Below are positions 9,742 through 17,758 of a DNA stretch of 64,000 nt, piece by piece (within the stretch, counting starts at the first letter, position 1; the number at the start of each line of letters is the position of its first letter). The DNA comes from Flavobacterium sp. HJJ. Lineage in GTDB: Bacteria > Bacteroidota > Bacteroidia > Flavobacteriales > Flavobacteriaceae. The stretch lies in assembly GCF_015351475.1 (NCBI RefSeq), contig NZ_JADKPR010000021.1, forward strand, positions 1 to 64,000, in the 5' to 3' direction. Under the pieces are notes generated by a model, which saw nothing but the letters and a program-made list of their open reading frames with translations, did no database searches and was not told where the DNA came from. The position numbers and the translations under genes were made by a program.

Positions 9742-9813
9742 TAGTCCGTAAGGGAATCGAACCCCTGTTACCAGAATGAAATTCTGGCGTCCTAACCCCT
9801 AGACGAACGGACC
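9742..9813 (-). tRNA. tRNA-Glu (TTC), variant copy
   Basis: This 72-nt cloverleaf on the minus strand has a 7-bp acceptor stem (GGTCCGT with ACGGACT, G1-U72 pair) and an anticodon stem CCAGA/TCTGG around loop ATTTCAT, giving anticodon TTC. The T-arm carries GGTTCGATTCC. The 3' CCA is not encoded. It differs from the two upstream copies in the D-arm, anticodon stem and T-stem. Confidence 0.95.
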
Positions 9814-9855
9814 ATATTCCCTCTAAGTTCAGAACTTTCTAGATCAAAAAAATTG

Positions 9856-9927
9856 TAGTCCGTGGGGGAATCGAACCCCCCTTACCAGGATGAAAACCTG
9901 GCGTCCTAACCGATAGACGAACGGACC
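9856..9927 (-). tRNA. tRNA-Glu (TTC)
   Basis: This 72-nt cloverleaf on the minus strand has anticodon stem CCAGG/CCTGG around TTTTCAT, so the anticodon is TTC. The acceptor is GGTCCGT/ACGGACT with discriminator A. It is identical over its length to the copy at 9970-10041. CCA is not encoded. Confidence 0.96.
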
Positions 9928-9969
9928 ATTGTTTTTTTATTCTCAGAATTTCAATCTAAATACTTCTTG

Positions 9970-10041
9970 TAGTCCGTGGGGGAATCGAACCCCCCTTACC
10001 AGGATGAAAACCTGGCGTCCTAACCGATAGACGAACGGACC
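9970..10041 (-). tRNA. tRNA-Glu (TTC)
   Basis: This is the promoter-proximal tRNA of the cluster and is identical to the copy at 9856-9927 over 72 nt, with anticodon TTC. A consensus promoter lies about 38 bp upstream of its 5' end. The three genes are spaced by 42 bp each, so one processed precursor is likely. Confidence 0.96.
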
Positions 10042-10078
10042 TGCTTCAGTAAACTGCCTTACTTCTGTAATGCGGATG

Positions 10079-10108
10079 CAAAGATACATCTATTTTTGAG
10101 AAGCACAA
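10079..10108 (-). promoter_or_regulatory. Consensus promoter of the tRNA-Glu cluster
   Basis: On the minus strand there is TTG (10106-10108), a 19-nt spacer and TATCTTTG (10079-10086). This fits the Bacteroidota housekeeping promoter (TTG near -33, TAnnTTTG near -7) in both sequence and spacing. The expected start point is about 30 bp before the first tRNA. Confidence 0.75.
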
Positions 10109-10136
10109 TAGCTGATGCAAAAAAAATTATTTTTTT

Positions 10137-11615
10137 TTAATATGCCTTAGCAAACAACACCCTTCCAACTGATGGATTCCCAGTAAACACACAGCTTCCC
10201 GCCTGTTCAACTCTGTCCAAAGGAATACATCTTATGGTTGCTTTGGTCAATTCTTTAATCTTCTCTTCCGTAGCCACAGTTCCGTCCCAATGTGCTGAAA
10301 CAAAGCCTCCTTCCCCATCAAGAACCTCTTTAAACTCATCAAAACTATTCACTTCTGTAATATGGGCATTCCTGTAATTTAATGCTTTTCCGAACAAATC
10401 TTTTTGAATCTGCTCCAATAAATCGCCAATATAAGTTGTGATTTCATCTTTGGAAACAACTTCTTTTGTCAAAGTATCTCTTCTTGCAACTTCAAAAGTT
10501 CCGTTTTCTAAATCTTTTGGACCAACAGCAATTCGAACCGGAACTCCTTTTAATTCCCATTCAGCAAATTTAAATCCTGGTTTTTGAGTTGTTCTATTAT
10601 CAAATTTAACTGAGATGTTTAATTTTCTCAAAGTCTTTACTAAAACATCAACTTCATTTGAAATCGCATCTAATTGTTCATCACTCTTATATATAGGAAC
10701 AATAACTACCTGTATCGGAGCTAAATTTGGAGGCAACACCAATCCCTGATCATCAGAATGAGTCATTACCAATGCTCCCATCAATCGGGTTGAAACTCCC
10801 CAAGAAGTTCCCCAAACATGTTCCTGCTTACCTTCGGCATTAGCAAACTTCACATCAAAAGCTTTTGCAAAATTCTGCCCTAAAAAATGCGACGTTCCTG
10901 CCTGCAGTGCTTTTCCATCCTGCATTAAGGCTTCTATACAATACGTTTCATCAGCACCAGCAAAACGTTCTGTTTCTGTTTTCAATCCTTTTATAACCGG
11001 AATAGCCATAAAATTCTCCACAAAATCAGCATATACATTCATCATTTTCTCCGATTCTTCTATTGCTTCTGCTTTTGTTGCATGAGCAGTATGTCCTTCC
11101 TGCCATAAAAACTCAGCTGTTCTCAAAAATAATCGGGTTCTCATTTCCCAACGCACGACATTTGCCCATTGATTAATCAACAAAGGCAAATCTCTATAGG
11201 ATTGCACCCATCCTTTATATGTAGACCAGATAATCGCTTCACTTGTAGGGCGGACAATTAATTCCTCTTCCAGTTTTGCATTTGGATCTACCATTAATTT
11301 CCCTGATTTATCAGGATCATTCTTTAATCTATAATGAGTAACTATTGCACATTCTTTTGCAAAACCTTCTGCATTTTTCTCTTCGGCCTCAAACATACTT
11401 TTGGGAACAAACAAAGGAAAATAAGCATTTTGATGTCCCGTTTCTTTAAACATTCTATCAAGTTCAGCCTGCATTTTTTCCCATATAGCATAACCATACG
11501 GTTTTATCACCATACAGCCTCTAACCCCTGAATTCTCTGCTAAATCGGCCTTAACAACCAACTCATTGTACCATTTTGAATAATCTTCTTCTCTTGTTGT
11601 TAGATTCTTGCTCAT
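10137..11615 (-). CDS. proS: Prolyl-tRNA synthetase
   Basis: This class II synthetase charges tRNA-Pro. From ATG 11615 it is 492 residues and begins MSKNLTTREEDYSKWYNELV, typical of the archaeal/eukaryotic-type ProRS that lacks the bacterial insertion domain. Visible motifs are the class II region TSEAIIWSTYKGWVQSYRDLP, RWEMRTRLFLRTAEFLWQEGHTAHA, the ATP-binding GTSHFLGQNFAKAF, and the C-terminal ProRS-specific domain ending in VLFAKAY. The frame stays open for 19 codons upstream, but those residues are not part of the conserved protein and would cover the promoter-proximal region. A TAGTTTTG box sits upstream. Confidence 0.95.
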   Translation of the reverse strand: MSKNLTTREEDYSKWYNELVVKADLAENSGVRGCMVIKPYGYAIWEKMQAELDRMFKETGHQNAYFPLFVPKSMFEAEEKNAEGFAKECAIVTHYRLKNDPDKSGKLMVDPNAKLEEELIVRPTSEAIIWSTYKGWVQSYRDLPLLINQWANVVRWEMRTRLFLRTAEFLWQEGHTAHATKAEAIEESEKMMNVYADFVENFMAIPVIKGLKTETERFAGADETYCIEALMQDGKALQAGTSHFLGQNFAKAFDVKFANAEGKQEHVWGTSWGVSTRLMGALVMTHSDDQGLVLPPNLAPIQVVIVPIYKSDEQLDAISNEVDVLVKTLRKLNISVKFDNRTTQKPGFKFAEWELKGVPVRIAVGPKDLENGTFEVARRDTLTKEVVSKDEITTYIGDLLEQIQKDLFGKALNYRNAHITEVNSFDEFKEVLDGEGGFVSAHWDGTVATEEKIKELTKATIRCIPLDRVEQAGSCVFTGNPSVGRVLFAKAY

Positions 11616-11669
11616 TTTGAATAATTTGGCATAATATTTGTTTCTTAATAATTTAACTAAATAATTACG

Positions 11670-11700
11670 CAAAACTAACTAATTTTGTATTGTCCAACAA
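11670..11700 (-). promoter_or_regulatory. Probable proS promoter
   Basis: On the minus strand TAGTTTTG (11670-11677) matches TAnnTTTG. TTG triplets lie 17 or 20 nt upstream (11695-11697 or 11698-11700). It overlaps a divergent TAATTTTG box at 11680-11687. Confidence 0.55.
11680..11687 (+). promoter_or_regulatory. Possible -7 box for the Tyr/Gly-rich lipoprotein
   Basis: TAATTTTG matches TAnnTTTG 30 bp before the ATG at 11718. No TTG box is seen at the right distance. It lies back-to-back with the proS -7 box, two bases apart. Confidence 0.4.
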
Positions 11701-11717
11701 TAAAATAATCTGCCGAA

Positions 11718-12746
11718 ATGAAAACAAATGCATTAATTACCCGGAAAACATCACTTCATTCCTTAATTGTATTTTTAGGCCTGATAATAACTTCATGCGG
11801 TTCTTATCAAAACAGCTCCTATTATGATAGTGACGGCATTTATGGTGCAAATGGAGAGAACGCTGGTACAAAAAATAATCAAACTGCTCAGACCTCAGTT
11901 CAATATAAAGAATATTTCAATTCATTACAAAGCACTGGAGTATCTGGAGAAATTTTTACTGATGTAAATAGCTACAGCAGTGGTTATAACACAGAGAATG
12001 ATTCAATACAGGCACCATCTACAGGGTATGCTTCATGGGGAAGTTCCCCTCAAGAAACAACTATAACCGTTTATCCTGACACTTCTTGGTATTTTGGCTA
12101 TGGATGGAATCACCCCTATTACGGCTATAACTATGGTTATGGCTACCCTTATTATGGATGGGATTATCCAAGGTATGGCTGGGGCTATCCTAACTACGGA
12201 TATTCAGGCTACGGTTATGGCTACTCATACTATGGATGGGGGTATCCAGGATATAGCTGGGGCTATCCTAGCTACAGATACCCAGGTTACAGCCACAATC
12301 ATCATACAGCTACTCGTTATTCCTATGATTACAGCCGAAGAGGATCGTCTTACGGCGGAAATTACAACAATAACAGAGTTAGCACTTACGATAGCAATAG
12401 AAGCAGTTTTACCAGCAGAAACAGTACCACTGGAAGAAACAGCATTTACTACAACAGAAACAGTACGAATGATGTAGTAAACAGACGGGTTCCTACTTTT
12501 ACAAACAGAAACAATTATACTAATTCTGCTTCTAGAAATTATAACCAAAGTCAATCTCAATACAGAAACAGCAATTACACCCAAAGCAGAACATATACCC
12601 CTAGCCAAAACACTCAAAGATCAAGCTACACTCCAAGCAGCAACAGTTCCTACAGAAGCAGCAGCAACAGTAGCAACATGTCAAGTGGCAGCAGCAGAAT
12701 GTCAAGTGGTGGCGACGGCGGAAGAACTGGTGGCGGAAGAAGATAA
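11718..12746 (+). CDS. Tyr/Gly-rich lipoprotein of unknown function
   Basis: This 342-residue protein has a lipoprotein signal (hydrophobic run LIVFLGLIITSCG, Cys about residue 27). The middle part (about 120-195) is a low-complexity repeat of YGY, YGWGYP and YYGW units. The last third is rich in Ser, Asn and Arg and ends SGGDGGRTGGGRR. Neither region gives a recognisable fold. Such proteins occur in Flavobacteria, sometimes annotated by weak similarity to vitellogenin, which I do not take as a functional hint. It is probably anchored in the outer membrane. It is followed 45 bp later by a FadL-like gene on the same strand. Confidence 0.8.
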   Translation: MKTNALITRKTSLHSLIVFLGLIITSCGSYQNSSYYDSDGIYGANGENAGTKNNQTAQTSVQYKEYFNSLQSTGVSGEIFTDVNSYSSGYNTENDSIQAPSTGYASWGSSPQETTITVYPDTSWYFGYGWNHPYYGYNYGYGYPYYGWDYPRYGWGYPNYGYSGYGYGYSYYGWGYPGYSWGYPSYRYPGYSHNHHTATRYSYDYSRRGSSYGGNYNNNRVSTYDSNRSSFTSRNSTTGRNSIYYNRNSTNDVVNRRVPTFTNRNNYTNSASRNYNQSQSQYRNSNYTQSRTYTPSQNTQRSSYTPSSNSSYRSSSNSSNMSSGSSRMSSGGDGGRTGGGRR

Positions 12747-12791
12747 AAAATACTAATCGATTAAACTACTAACTAACTTTAAGTCATACCC

Positions 12792-14336
12792 ATGAAAAAG
12801 AACCTTTTGTTATTTTTAGCAGCAGGATTAACATTCTTTACAGCAAACTCACAAGAAATAAATGACGCAATGCGTTATGCACAAAATAACCAGAACGGAA
12901 CAGCTCGATTTAGAGCTATGGGAGGTGCTTTTGGCGCACTTGGAGGTGATTTATCTGCTATAAATGTGAATCCAGCAAGCTCTGCTGTTTTTTCTAACAA
13001 CCAAATTAGCACAACTTTAAGTAATTTCAGCACCAAAAATAATTCTAATTATTTTGAAACCAATACTTCCAAGAGGGATAACTCTTTTGATGTGAATCAA
13101 GCAGGCGGTGTTTTTGTTTTTAGAAACAATAATTTGAATAATAAGTGGAAGAAATTCTCCATTTCTATAAATTACGAAAACACGAATAATTTTGACAACA
13201 AAATCAATTCTTTTGGAACCAATCCAAAAAATAATATTAGTAATTATTTCTTAAGCTACGCCAATGCAAATCCTAGCAGGAATCAACTCGGAATTCCACT
13301 AGGAGTAATTACAGATAATAATTATTTTCAGCTAAATTATGCTGACCAGCAAGCTTATTTGGGATATTATGGCTACCTAATTAATCCTTTGAATGAAAAT
13401 GACAACAGCAACACCATCTACACATCGAATGTACCAGCTGGAGGAAATTACTATCAAGAAAACAGTATAATTTCAACGGGGTATAATGGTAAATTGTCTT
13501 TTAACGCCGCCACCTCATATAGAGACAAAATTTATATCGGATTAACTTTGAACTCTCATTTTACTAATTACAAAAAAAACAATCTTTTTTATGAAGAAAA
13601 TGACAACGCAAACACTAATATTGTTGACTTAGTAAGCACTTCATTCGAAAATGAGATAACCACTTATGGATCAGGTTTTTCATTCCAGCTTGGAGCTATT
13701 GCTAAAATTACCAACGAAGTCCGCTTGGGACTTTCATACGAATCTCCTACTTGGTATTCTCTTAATGATGAAGTAAGACAAAACCTAGTTTCTCGAGTTT
13801 TCAATTACACCAATAACACTAATCCTAATATATCTTCCGAAAACCCTGATTCAAATGATGTTGTAATTTATGACACCTATAAATTAAGAACTCCCGGTAA
13901 ATTAACTGGAAGCTTGGCTTATGTTTTTAATAAAAAAGGATTAATCAGTTTTGATTACAGCTTCAAAGATTATAGCAATACCGAATACTCTATAGAAAGA
14001 GATTCAAGAAATGAGTTTGTAAACAGTGATATATCCAATCAGCTAACTAGTGCTTCGGAATTTAGAATTGGTGGAGAATACAAAATTAAAACATTGAGCC
14101 TTAGAGCTGGATATCGTTTTGAGCAAAGTCCCTACAAAAATGCTAGAACCATTGGAGATTTGAATAGTTATTCAGGAGGTTTGGGCTATAATTTTGGCAC
14201 ATGGAAATTAGATTTGGCTTACACCTATGCCGAAAGAAATTCACAACAAAATTTTTTCAGTCAAGGATTTACAGATAGCGCTAAAATCAATACTGTAAAC
14301 AACAATGTTTCTATGACTTTAACATTTGAATTATAG
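12792..14336 (+). CDS. OMPP1/FadL/TodX-like outer-membrane transport protein
   Basis: This 514-residue protein has a signal peptide (MKKNLLLFLAAGLTFFTANSQ) and a mature start INDAMRYAQNNQNGTARFRAMGGAFGALGGDLSAINVNPASSAVF. That pattern, with its Gly-rich loop and NPA motif, is the signature of the FadL/TodX hydrophobic-compound channel superfamily as seen in Bacteroidota. Amphipathic beta-strands run to the end, and the last residue region (NVSMTLTFEL) ends in a typical barrel strand. The substrate is unknown. A hairpin terminator follows. Confidence 0.85.
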   Translation: MKKNLLLFLAAGLTFFTANSQEINDAMRYAQNNQNGTARFRAMGGAFGALGGDLSAINVNPASSAVFSNNQISTTLSNFSTKNNSNYFETNTSKRDNSFDVNQAGGVFVFRNNNLNNKWKKFSISINYENTNNFDNKINSFGTNPKNNISNYFLSYANANPSRNQLGIPLGVITDNNYFQLNYADQQAYLGYYGYLINPLNENDNSNTIYTSNVPAGGNYYQENSIISTGYNGKLSFNAATSYRDKIYIGLTLNSHFTNYKKNNLFYEENDNANTNIVDLVSTSFENEITTYGSGFSFQLGAIAKITNEVRLGLSYESPTWYSLNDEVRQNLVSRVFNYTNNTNPNISSENPDSNDVVIYDTYKLRTPGKLTGSLAYVFNKKGLISFDYSFKDYSNTEYSIERDSRNEFVNSDISNQLTSASEFRIGGEYKIKTLSLRAGYRFEQSPYKNARTIGDLNSYSGGLGYNFGTWKLDLAYTYAERNSQQNFFSQGFTDSAKINTVNNNVSMTLTFEL

Positions 14337-14366
14337 TTTTTTAAAGAGATTTACTTTATTTGTATA

Positions 14367-14397
14367 GAAACCATTTCATTGATTTGAAGTGGTTTTC
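14367..14397 (+). terminator. Terminator after the FadL-like gene
   Basis: The stem GAAACCATTTCA / TGAAGTGGTTTTC (one G-U pair, 6-nt loop) is followed by TTTT, 30 bp past the stop codon at 14336. Confidence 0.65.
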
Positions 14398-14437
14398 TTT
14401 TAAAAAGCCGTACTGAAAAACTAAAAATTGTAAAATG

Positions 14438-14506
14438 AGCCACAATAATAGTGAAAATCCTTGTTGCCCAGAGTTTGAGTAACGAGATTGCAGCGGATAG
14501 CGGGAC
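14438..14506. repeat. Dispersed palindromic repeat, copy B
   Basis: This copy has the same ends as copy A: AGCCACAATAATAGTGAAAA then TCCTTG on the left, and GAGATTGCAGCGGATAGCGG then GAC on the right. The core (TTGCCCAGAGTTTGAGTAACGA) differs and pairs poorly. It lies in the 500-bp gene-free space between the FadL-like gene and rimO, which otherwise holds the mobile element at 14576-14759 and the rimO promoter. Confidence 0.65.
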
Positions 14507-14575
14507 AAATATTCTATTATACTACAAATCTTGTGCTCCAAATCATTTTTGCACAAACAAAATGTCCATTTTAAA

Positions 14576-14759
14576 CACGGCATTCGCTTTTAAAAGTTTC
14601 TGACACGAATTACACTAATTTGCACGAATTAAGATTGCTATTTAATTACACAAAATGTCCGAAACTGTAAAAGTTGTAAAATTTGATTTCAATTTTGATA
14701 AGAACTTAGTGTTAATTGGTGAAATTCGTGTTTATCTTTTTTTAAATGCGAATGCCATG
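14576..14759 (+). mobile_element. Non-autonomous element (MITE-like), copy 1
   Basis: This 184-bp element has inverted ends (CACGGCATTCGC left; the right end read inward is CATGGCATTCGC), and pairing continues imperfectly inward through TTTTAAAA-type sequence. It is flanked by a perfect 9-bp direct repeat, CATTTTAAA, at 14567-14575 and 14760-14768. A second copy, in inverse orientation, lies at 22309-22491 with only about seven differences and its own different 9-bp duplication. There is no coding capacity, so it would need a transposase in trans. The interior holds CACGAATT-type repeats that can fold back. Confidence 0.85.
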
Positions 14760-14799
14760 CATTTTAAAAGGAAACAGACAGGGTTTCGGCAAAAAATTG

Positions 14800-14807
14800 T
14801 AATTTTG
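14800..14807 (+). promoter_or_regulatory. Probable rimO -7 box
   Basis: TAATTTTG, a match to TAnnTTTG, lies 32-39 bp before the rimO ATG and directly downstream of the mobile element. No clear TTG box is seen upstream. Confidence 0.45.
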
Positions 14808-14838
14808 CGGATTCCTAAATTATCAGGAATATAATATT

Positions 14839-16152
14839 ATGAGAACGAAGTCTTTAAAAAAGAACAAAATAAATGTGATCACTCTTGGGTGTTCTAAAAA
14901 TGTATATGACAGTGAAGTGCTGATGGGACAGCTTAAAGCAAGCGGAAAAGATGTGACCCATGAAGCCAAATCCGAAGATGAAGGAAATATTATCGTGATA
15001 AATACTTGTGGTTTTATTGATAATGCCAAAGCAGAATCAGTAAACATGATATTGGAATATGCTGATAAAAAAGACAAAGGACTTGTAGATAAAGTTTTTG
15101 TAACCGGATGTTTATCCGAAAGATACAGACCTGATTTAGAAAAAGAAATTCCGAATGTAGACCAATATTTTGGAACTACTGAATTACCAGCTTTATTAAA
15201 AGCTTTAGGAGCCGATTATAAACATGAATTATTAGGAGAACGTTTAACAACAACTCCAAAAAACTATGCTTATTTGAAAATTTCAGAAGGCTGTGACAGA
15301 CCCTGCAGTTTTTGCGCAATTCCGTTAATGCGAGGAAAAAACGTTTCTCAGACAATTGAAAAATTAGTTAAAGAAGCCGAAGGTCTAGCAAGAGACGGTG
15401 TAAAAGAACTGATTTTGATTGCTCAGGACTTAACTTATTATGGTCTTGATTTATACAAAAAAAGAGCGCTTGGTGAATTATTGGAAGCATTAGTAAAAGT
15501 AGAAGGTATCGAATGGATTCGTCTTCACTACGCCTTCCCTACCGGATTTCCAATGGATGTCCTTGAAATCATGAAGCGTGAGCCTAAGATTTGCAATTAT
15601 ATTGACATTCCGCTGCAGCACATTGCTGATTCTGTTTTGAAATCGATGCGCCGAGGAACTACACAGGAAAAAACAACACAATTATTAAAAGATTTTAGAG
15701 CTGCGGTTCCTGGAATGGCAATCAGAACAACTTTGATTGTGGGGTATCCAGGAGAAACTGAAGAAGATTTTAATATTTTGAAAGACTTTGTTCAGGAAAT
15801 GAAATTTGACAGAATGGGATGTTTTGCTTACTCACATGAGGAAAATACACATGCTTTTTTACTGGAAGACGATGTTCCTGCCGATGTAAAACAAGATCGC
15901 GCTAACGAAATTATGGAATTGCAGTCACAGATTTCCTGGGATTTGAATCAAGAGAAAGTTGGAAAAACTTTTAGATGTATCATTGACAGAAAAGAAGGCG
16001 GTCATTTTGTAGGAAGAACCGAATTTGACAGCCCAGATGTAGACAATGAAGTACTAATTGATGCTGCAAAACACTATGTAAAAACAGGTGATTTTGCAAT
16101 GATTAAAATCATTGAAGCAACAGAATTTGATTTATACGGAGAACCAGTTTAG
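14839..16152 (+). CDS. rimO: Ribosomal protein S12 methylthiotransferase RimO
   Basis: This 437-residue radical-SAM enzyme adds a methylthio group to an aspartate of ribosomal protein S12. The N-terminal methylthiotransferase domain has GCSKNVYDSEVLMG and NTCGFIDNAK with its cluster-binding cysteines. The radical-SAM motif is CDRPCSFC (around residues 153-160). The C-terminal TRAM-like part includes GRTEFDSPDVDNEV. These features separate RimO from the tRNA enzyme MiaB. Its promoter region abuts the mobile element at 14576-14759. Confidence 0.96.
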   Translation: MRTKSLKKNKINVITLGCSKNVYDSEVLMGQLKASGKDVTHEAKSEDEGNIIVINTCGFIDNAKAESVNMILEYADKKDKGLVDKVFVTGCLSERYRPDLEKEIPNVDQYFGTTELPALLKALGADYKHELLGERLTTTPKNYAYLKISEGCDRPCSFCAIPLMRGKNVSQTIEKLVKEAEGLARDGVKELILIAQDLTYYGLDLYKKRALGELLEALVKVEGIEWIRLHYAFPTGFPMDVLEIMKREPKICNYIDIPLQHIADSVLKSMRRGTTQEKTTQLLKDFRAAVPGMAIRTTLIVGYPGETEEDFNILKDFVQEMKFDRMGCFAYSHEENTHAFLLEDDVPADVKQDRANEIMELQSQISWDLNQEKVGKTFRCIIDRKEGGHFVGRTEFDSPDVDNEVLIDAAKHYVKTGDFAMIKIIEATEFDLYGEPV

Positions 16153-16177
16153 ATTTTTTAATTTTCAAAATTGTATT

Positions 16178-16651
16178 ATGAAAACATTTAAAACAGTATT
16201 ACTTGCATCATTTTTATTTTTAACAGCCAACACTATTTCGGCTCAATACTATAATAATGGTTACGGTGGCGGCGGATATGGAGGAAACGGATATGGCAAC
16301 GGCTACGGCAGATCCAATCAGATGAGCCAAATGCAGGCCAGCCAGCCAACTGCACCAAAACCCGTACCCGTAGAAGAAACTGCTGGGAAAATTGTTGCTT
16401 ATTACAAAAAAGAACTTAATCTGGATGCACTTCAAGAAGTCGTTGTAAAAAACATCTACATCAAATCGTTAAAAAAAGAAGAAGTTTTAATGAAAAAAGA
16501 AATTAGCGATGATGACAAAAAACAGGAGTTTAAAGTTCTTAGTGAAATGACAGAAATGGAAATAAAAGAAATTTTGAACAAGGATCAAAAAGAGAAATTC
16601 AAAAATCTGATTGATGAGAGAAACAGCAAAATGGAAGCTCGAAAACGTTAA
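16178..16651 (+). CDS. Small secreted protein with Gly/Tyr-rich N-part
   Basis: The chosen ATG at 16178 gives 157 residues with a proper signal peptide (MKTFKTVLLASFLFLTANTISAQ). The upstream in-frame ATG at 16112 overlaps rimO and would spoil the signal peptide. A short YNNGYGGGGYGGNGYGNGYG-type stretch follows, then a charged helical region (about 80-157; KEELNLDALQEVV, EEVLMKKEISDDDK, LNKDQKEKFKNLIDER). That region is reminiscent of Spy/LTXXQ-like periplasmic helical proteins, but I cannot assign it firmly. It sits 25 bp after rimO and 43 bp before an amidase gene on the same strand. Confidence 0.75.
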   Translation: MKTFKTVLLASFLFLTANTISAQYYNNGYGGGGYGGNGYGNGYGRSNQMSQMQASQPTAPKPVPVEETAGKIVAYYKKELNLDALQEVVVKNIYIKSLKKEEVLMKKEISDDDKKQEFKVLSEMTEMEIKEILNKDQKEKFKNLIDERNSKMEARKR

Positions 16652-16694
16652 GAAAACTCACGATTAAATACTTTTTTGAAAATATTCCAATCTT

Positions 16695-17597
16695 ATGACG
16701 AAAATTTTTTACTATCTCATTATAATACTTTTAATTGTTTCATGCGGTCCAAATCCACATAAGTCAAGTGAAAAAGTTTATAATGACCAAATAAAATCTT
16801 TAAATGAAACTATCGCTGTAAAAGAAGCTACTCCTTTAAAAAATCAGCCTTTTGTCGTGATTGACAGCATCGCTTACCGATACAACAATCAATTGCTTAA
16901 TTATAAAGATACGCTTTCTAAAACTGACACTAAGGTTTTACAAAACGGCATTGTATCTGAATGGGTGGGTACAGTAAATTTTAATTTAAGAAAGCCAAAT
17001 TTTATTATTATTCACCATACTGCGCAGGATTCTATACAGCAGACTTTAAAAACTTTTACTTTAAAACAAACCAATGTAAGCGCTCACTATGTAATCGGCA
17101 GAGACGGAAAAGTGGTTCACATGCTCAATGATTATTTAAGAGCCTGGCATGCAGGTAATGGATCATGGGGAAAAAACACTGACATTAATTCCAGTTCTAT
17201 CGGCATTGAATTAGACAATAATGGCACCGAGCCTTTTTCTGATTTACAAATCAATACTTTACTGGCTCTTTTGACCAAATTAAAAAAAGATTACAATATC
17301 CCAACTCAAAATATAATAGGACACGCTGACATCGCCCCAACAAGAAAAAAAGACCCAAGTGCTTTATTCCCTTGGAAACTTTTGGCAGCAAATGGTTTTG
17401 GCGTTTGGCCAGATGACATACTCCCGTGTCCTCCGCCTGAATTCAATACAGAACAAGGCTTACAGGTTATAGGTTACAGTACTAAAAATCTTTCCGCAGC
17501 CATTATCGCTTTTAAACTTCATTTCATGCAGACTGAAATTAATGATATTTTGGACGAAAAAACAATCAGCACCATCTATTCTGTTTACAAAAAATAG
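16695..17597 (+). CDS. N-acetylmuramoyl-L-alanine amidase (Amidase_2) lipoprotein
   Basis: This 300-residue protein has a lipobox (LIIILLIVSCG, Cys about 17). The amidase_2/AmpD-type zinc fold is visible: FIIIHHTAQ (zinc His), SAHYVIGRDGKVVHML, RAWHAGNGSWGKNTDINSSSIGIELDN, and IIGHADIAPTRKKDPSALFPW, giving the second zinc His and the conserved Asp/Lys region. It would cleave the bond between N-acetylmuramic acid and L-alanine in peptidoglycan or its fragments. The lipoprotein signal puts it in the periplasm, unlike cytoplasmic AmpD. Two consecutive palindromes follow the stop. Confidence 0.93.
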   Translation: MTKIFYYLIIILLIVSCGPNPHKSSEKVYNDQIKSLNETIAVKEATPLKNQPFVVIDSIAYRYNNQLLNYKDTLSKTDTKVLQNGIVSEWVGTVNFNLRKPNFIIIHHTAQDSIQQTLKTFTLKQTNVSAHYVIGRDGKVVHMLNDYLRAWHAGNGSWGKNTDINSSSIGIELDNNGTEPFSDLQINTLLALLTKLKKDYNIPTQNIIGHADIAPTRKKDPSALFPWKLLAANGFGVWPDDILPCPPPEFNTEQGLQVIGYSTKNLSAAIIAFKLHFMQTEINDILDEKTISTIYSVYKK

Positions 17598-17613
17598 AAA
17601 ACAATATTTCACA

Positions 17614-17648
17614 AAAAACGCTTTTTGGATTAACCAAAAAGCGTTTTT
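17614..17648 (+). terminator. Strong hairpin terminator after the amidase gene
   Basis: A perfect 15-bp stem (AAAAACGCTTTTTGG / CCAAAAAGCGTTTTT) has a 5-nt loop ATTAA and ends in a T-run. It lies 16 bp past the stop. Confidence 0.88.
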
Positions 17649-17654
17649 ATGTTT

Positions 17655-17687
17655 ATATTTATTTGGTTTTAAAAACCAAATAAATAT
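17655..17687. repeat. Near-perfect 33-bp AT-rich palindrome
   Basis: The arms ATATTTATTTGGTTTT (17655-17670) and AAAACCAAATAAATAT (17672-17687) are separated by one base. It begins 7 bp after the amidase terminator and ends 71 bp before the DegT-type gene. It could be a second terminator, a regulator-binding site for the downstream gene, or a cruciform. Confidence 0.7.
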
Positions 17688-17758
17688 TCAATATTAAACA
17701 AAAACAAGCATCAGCCAAAATCATTTTTTAAATTCTGTGATTTTAATGTCTAAAAACA

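Noticed and set aside
9742..10041. Regularly spaced repeats as a CRISPR array
   Set aside because: The units are 72-nt tRNA-Glu genes with good cloverleaf structure, and the spacers are not unique protospacer-like sequences of even design.
14337..14583. Short reading frames in the space before rimO
   Set aside because: They lie over the terminator and dispersed repeat, have no homology pattern and share sequence with other repeat copies.
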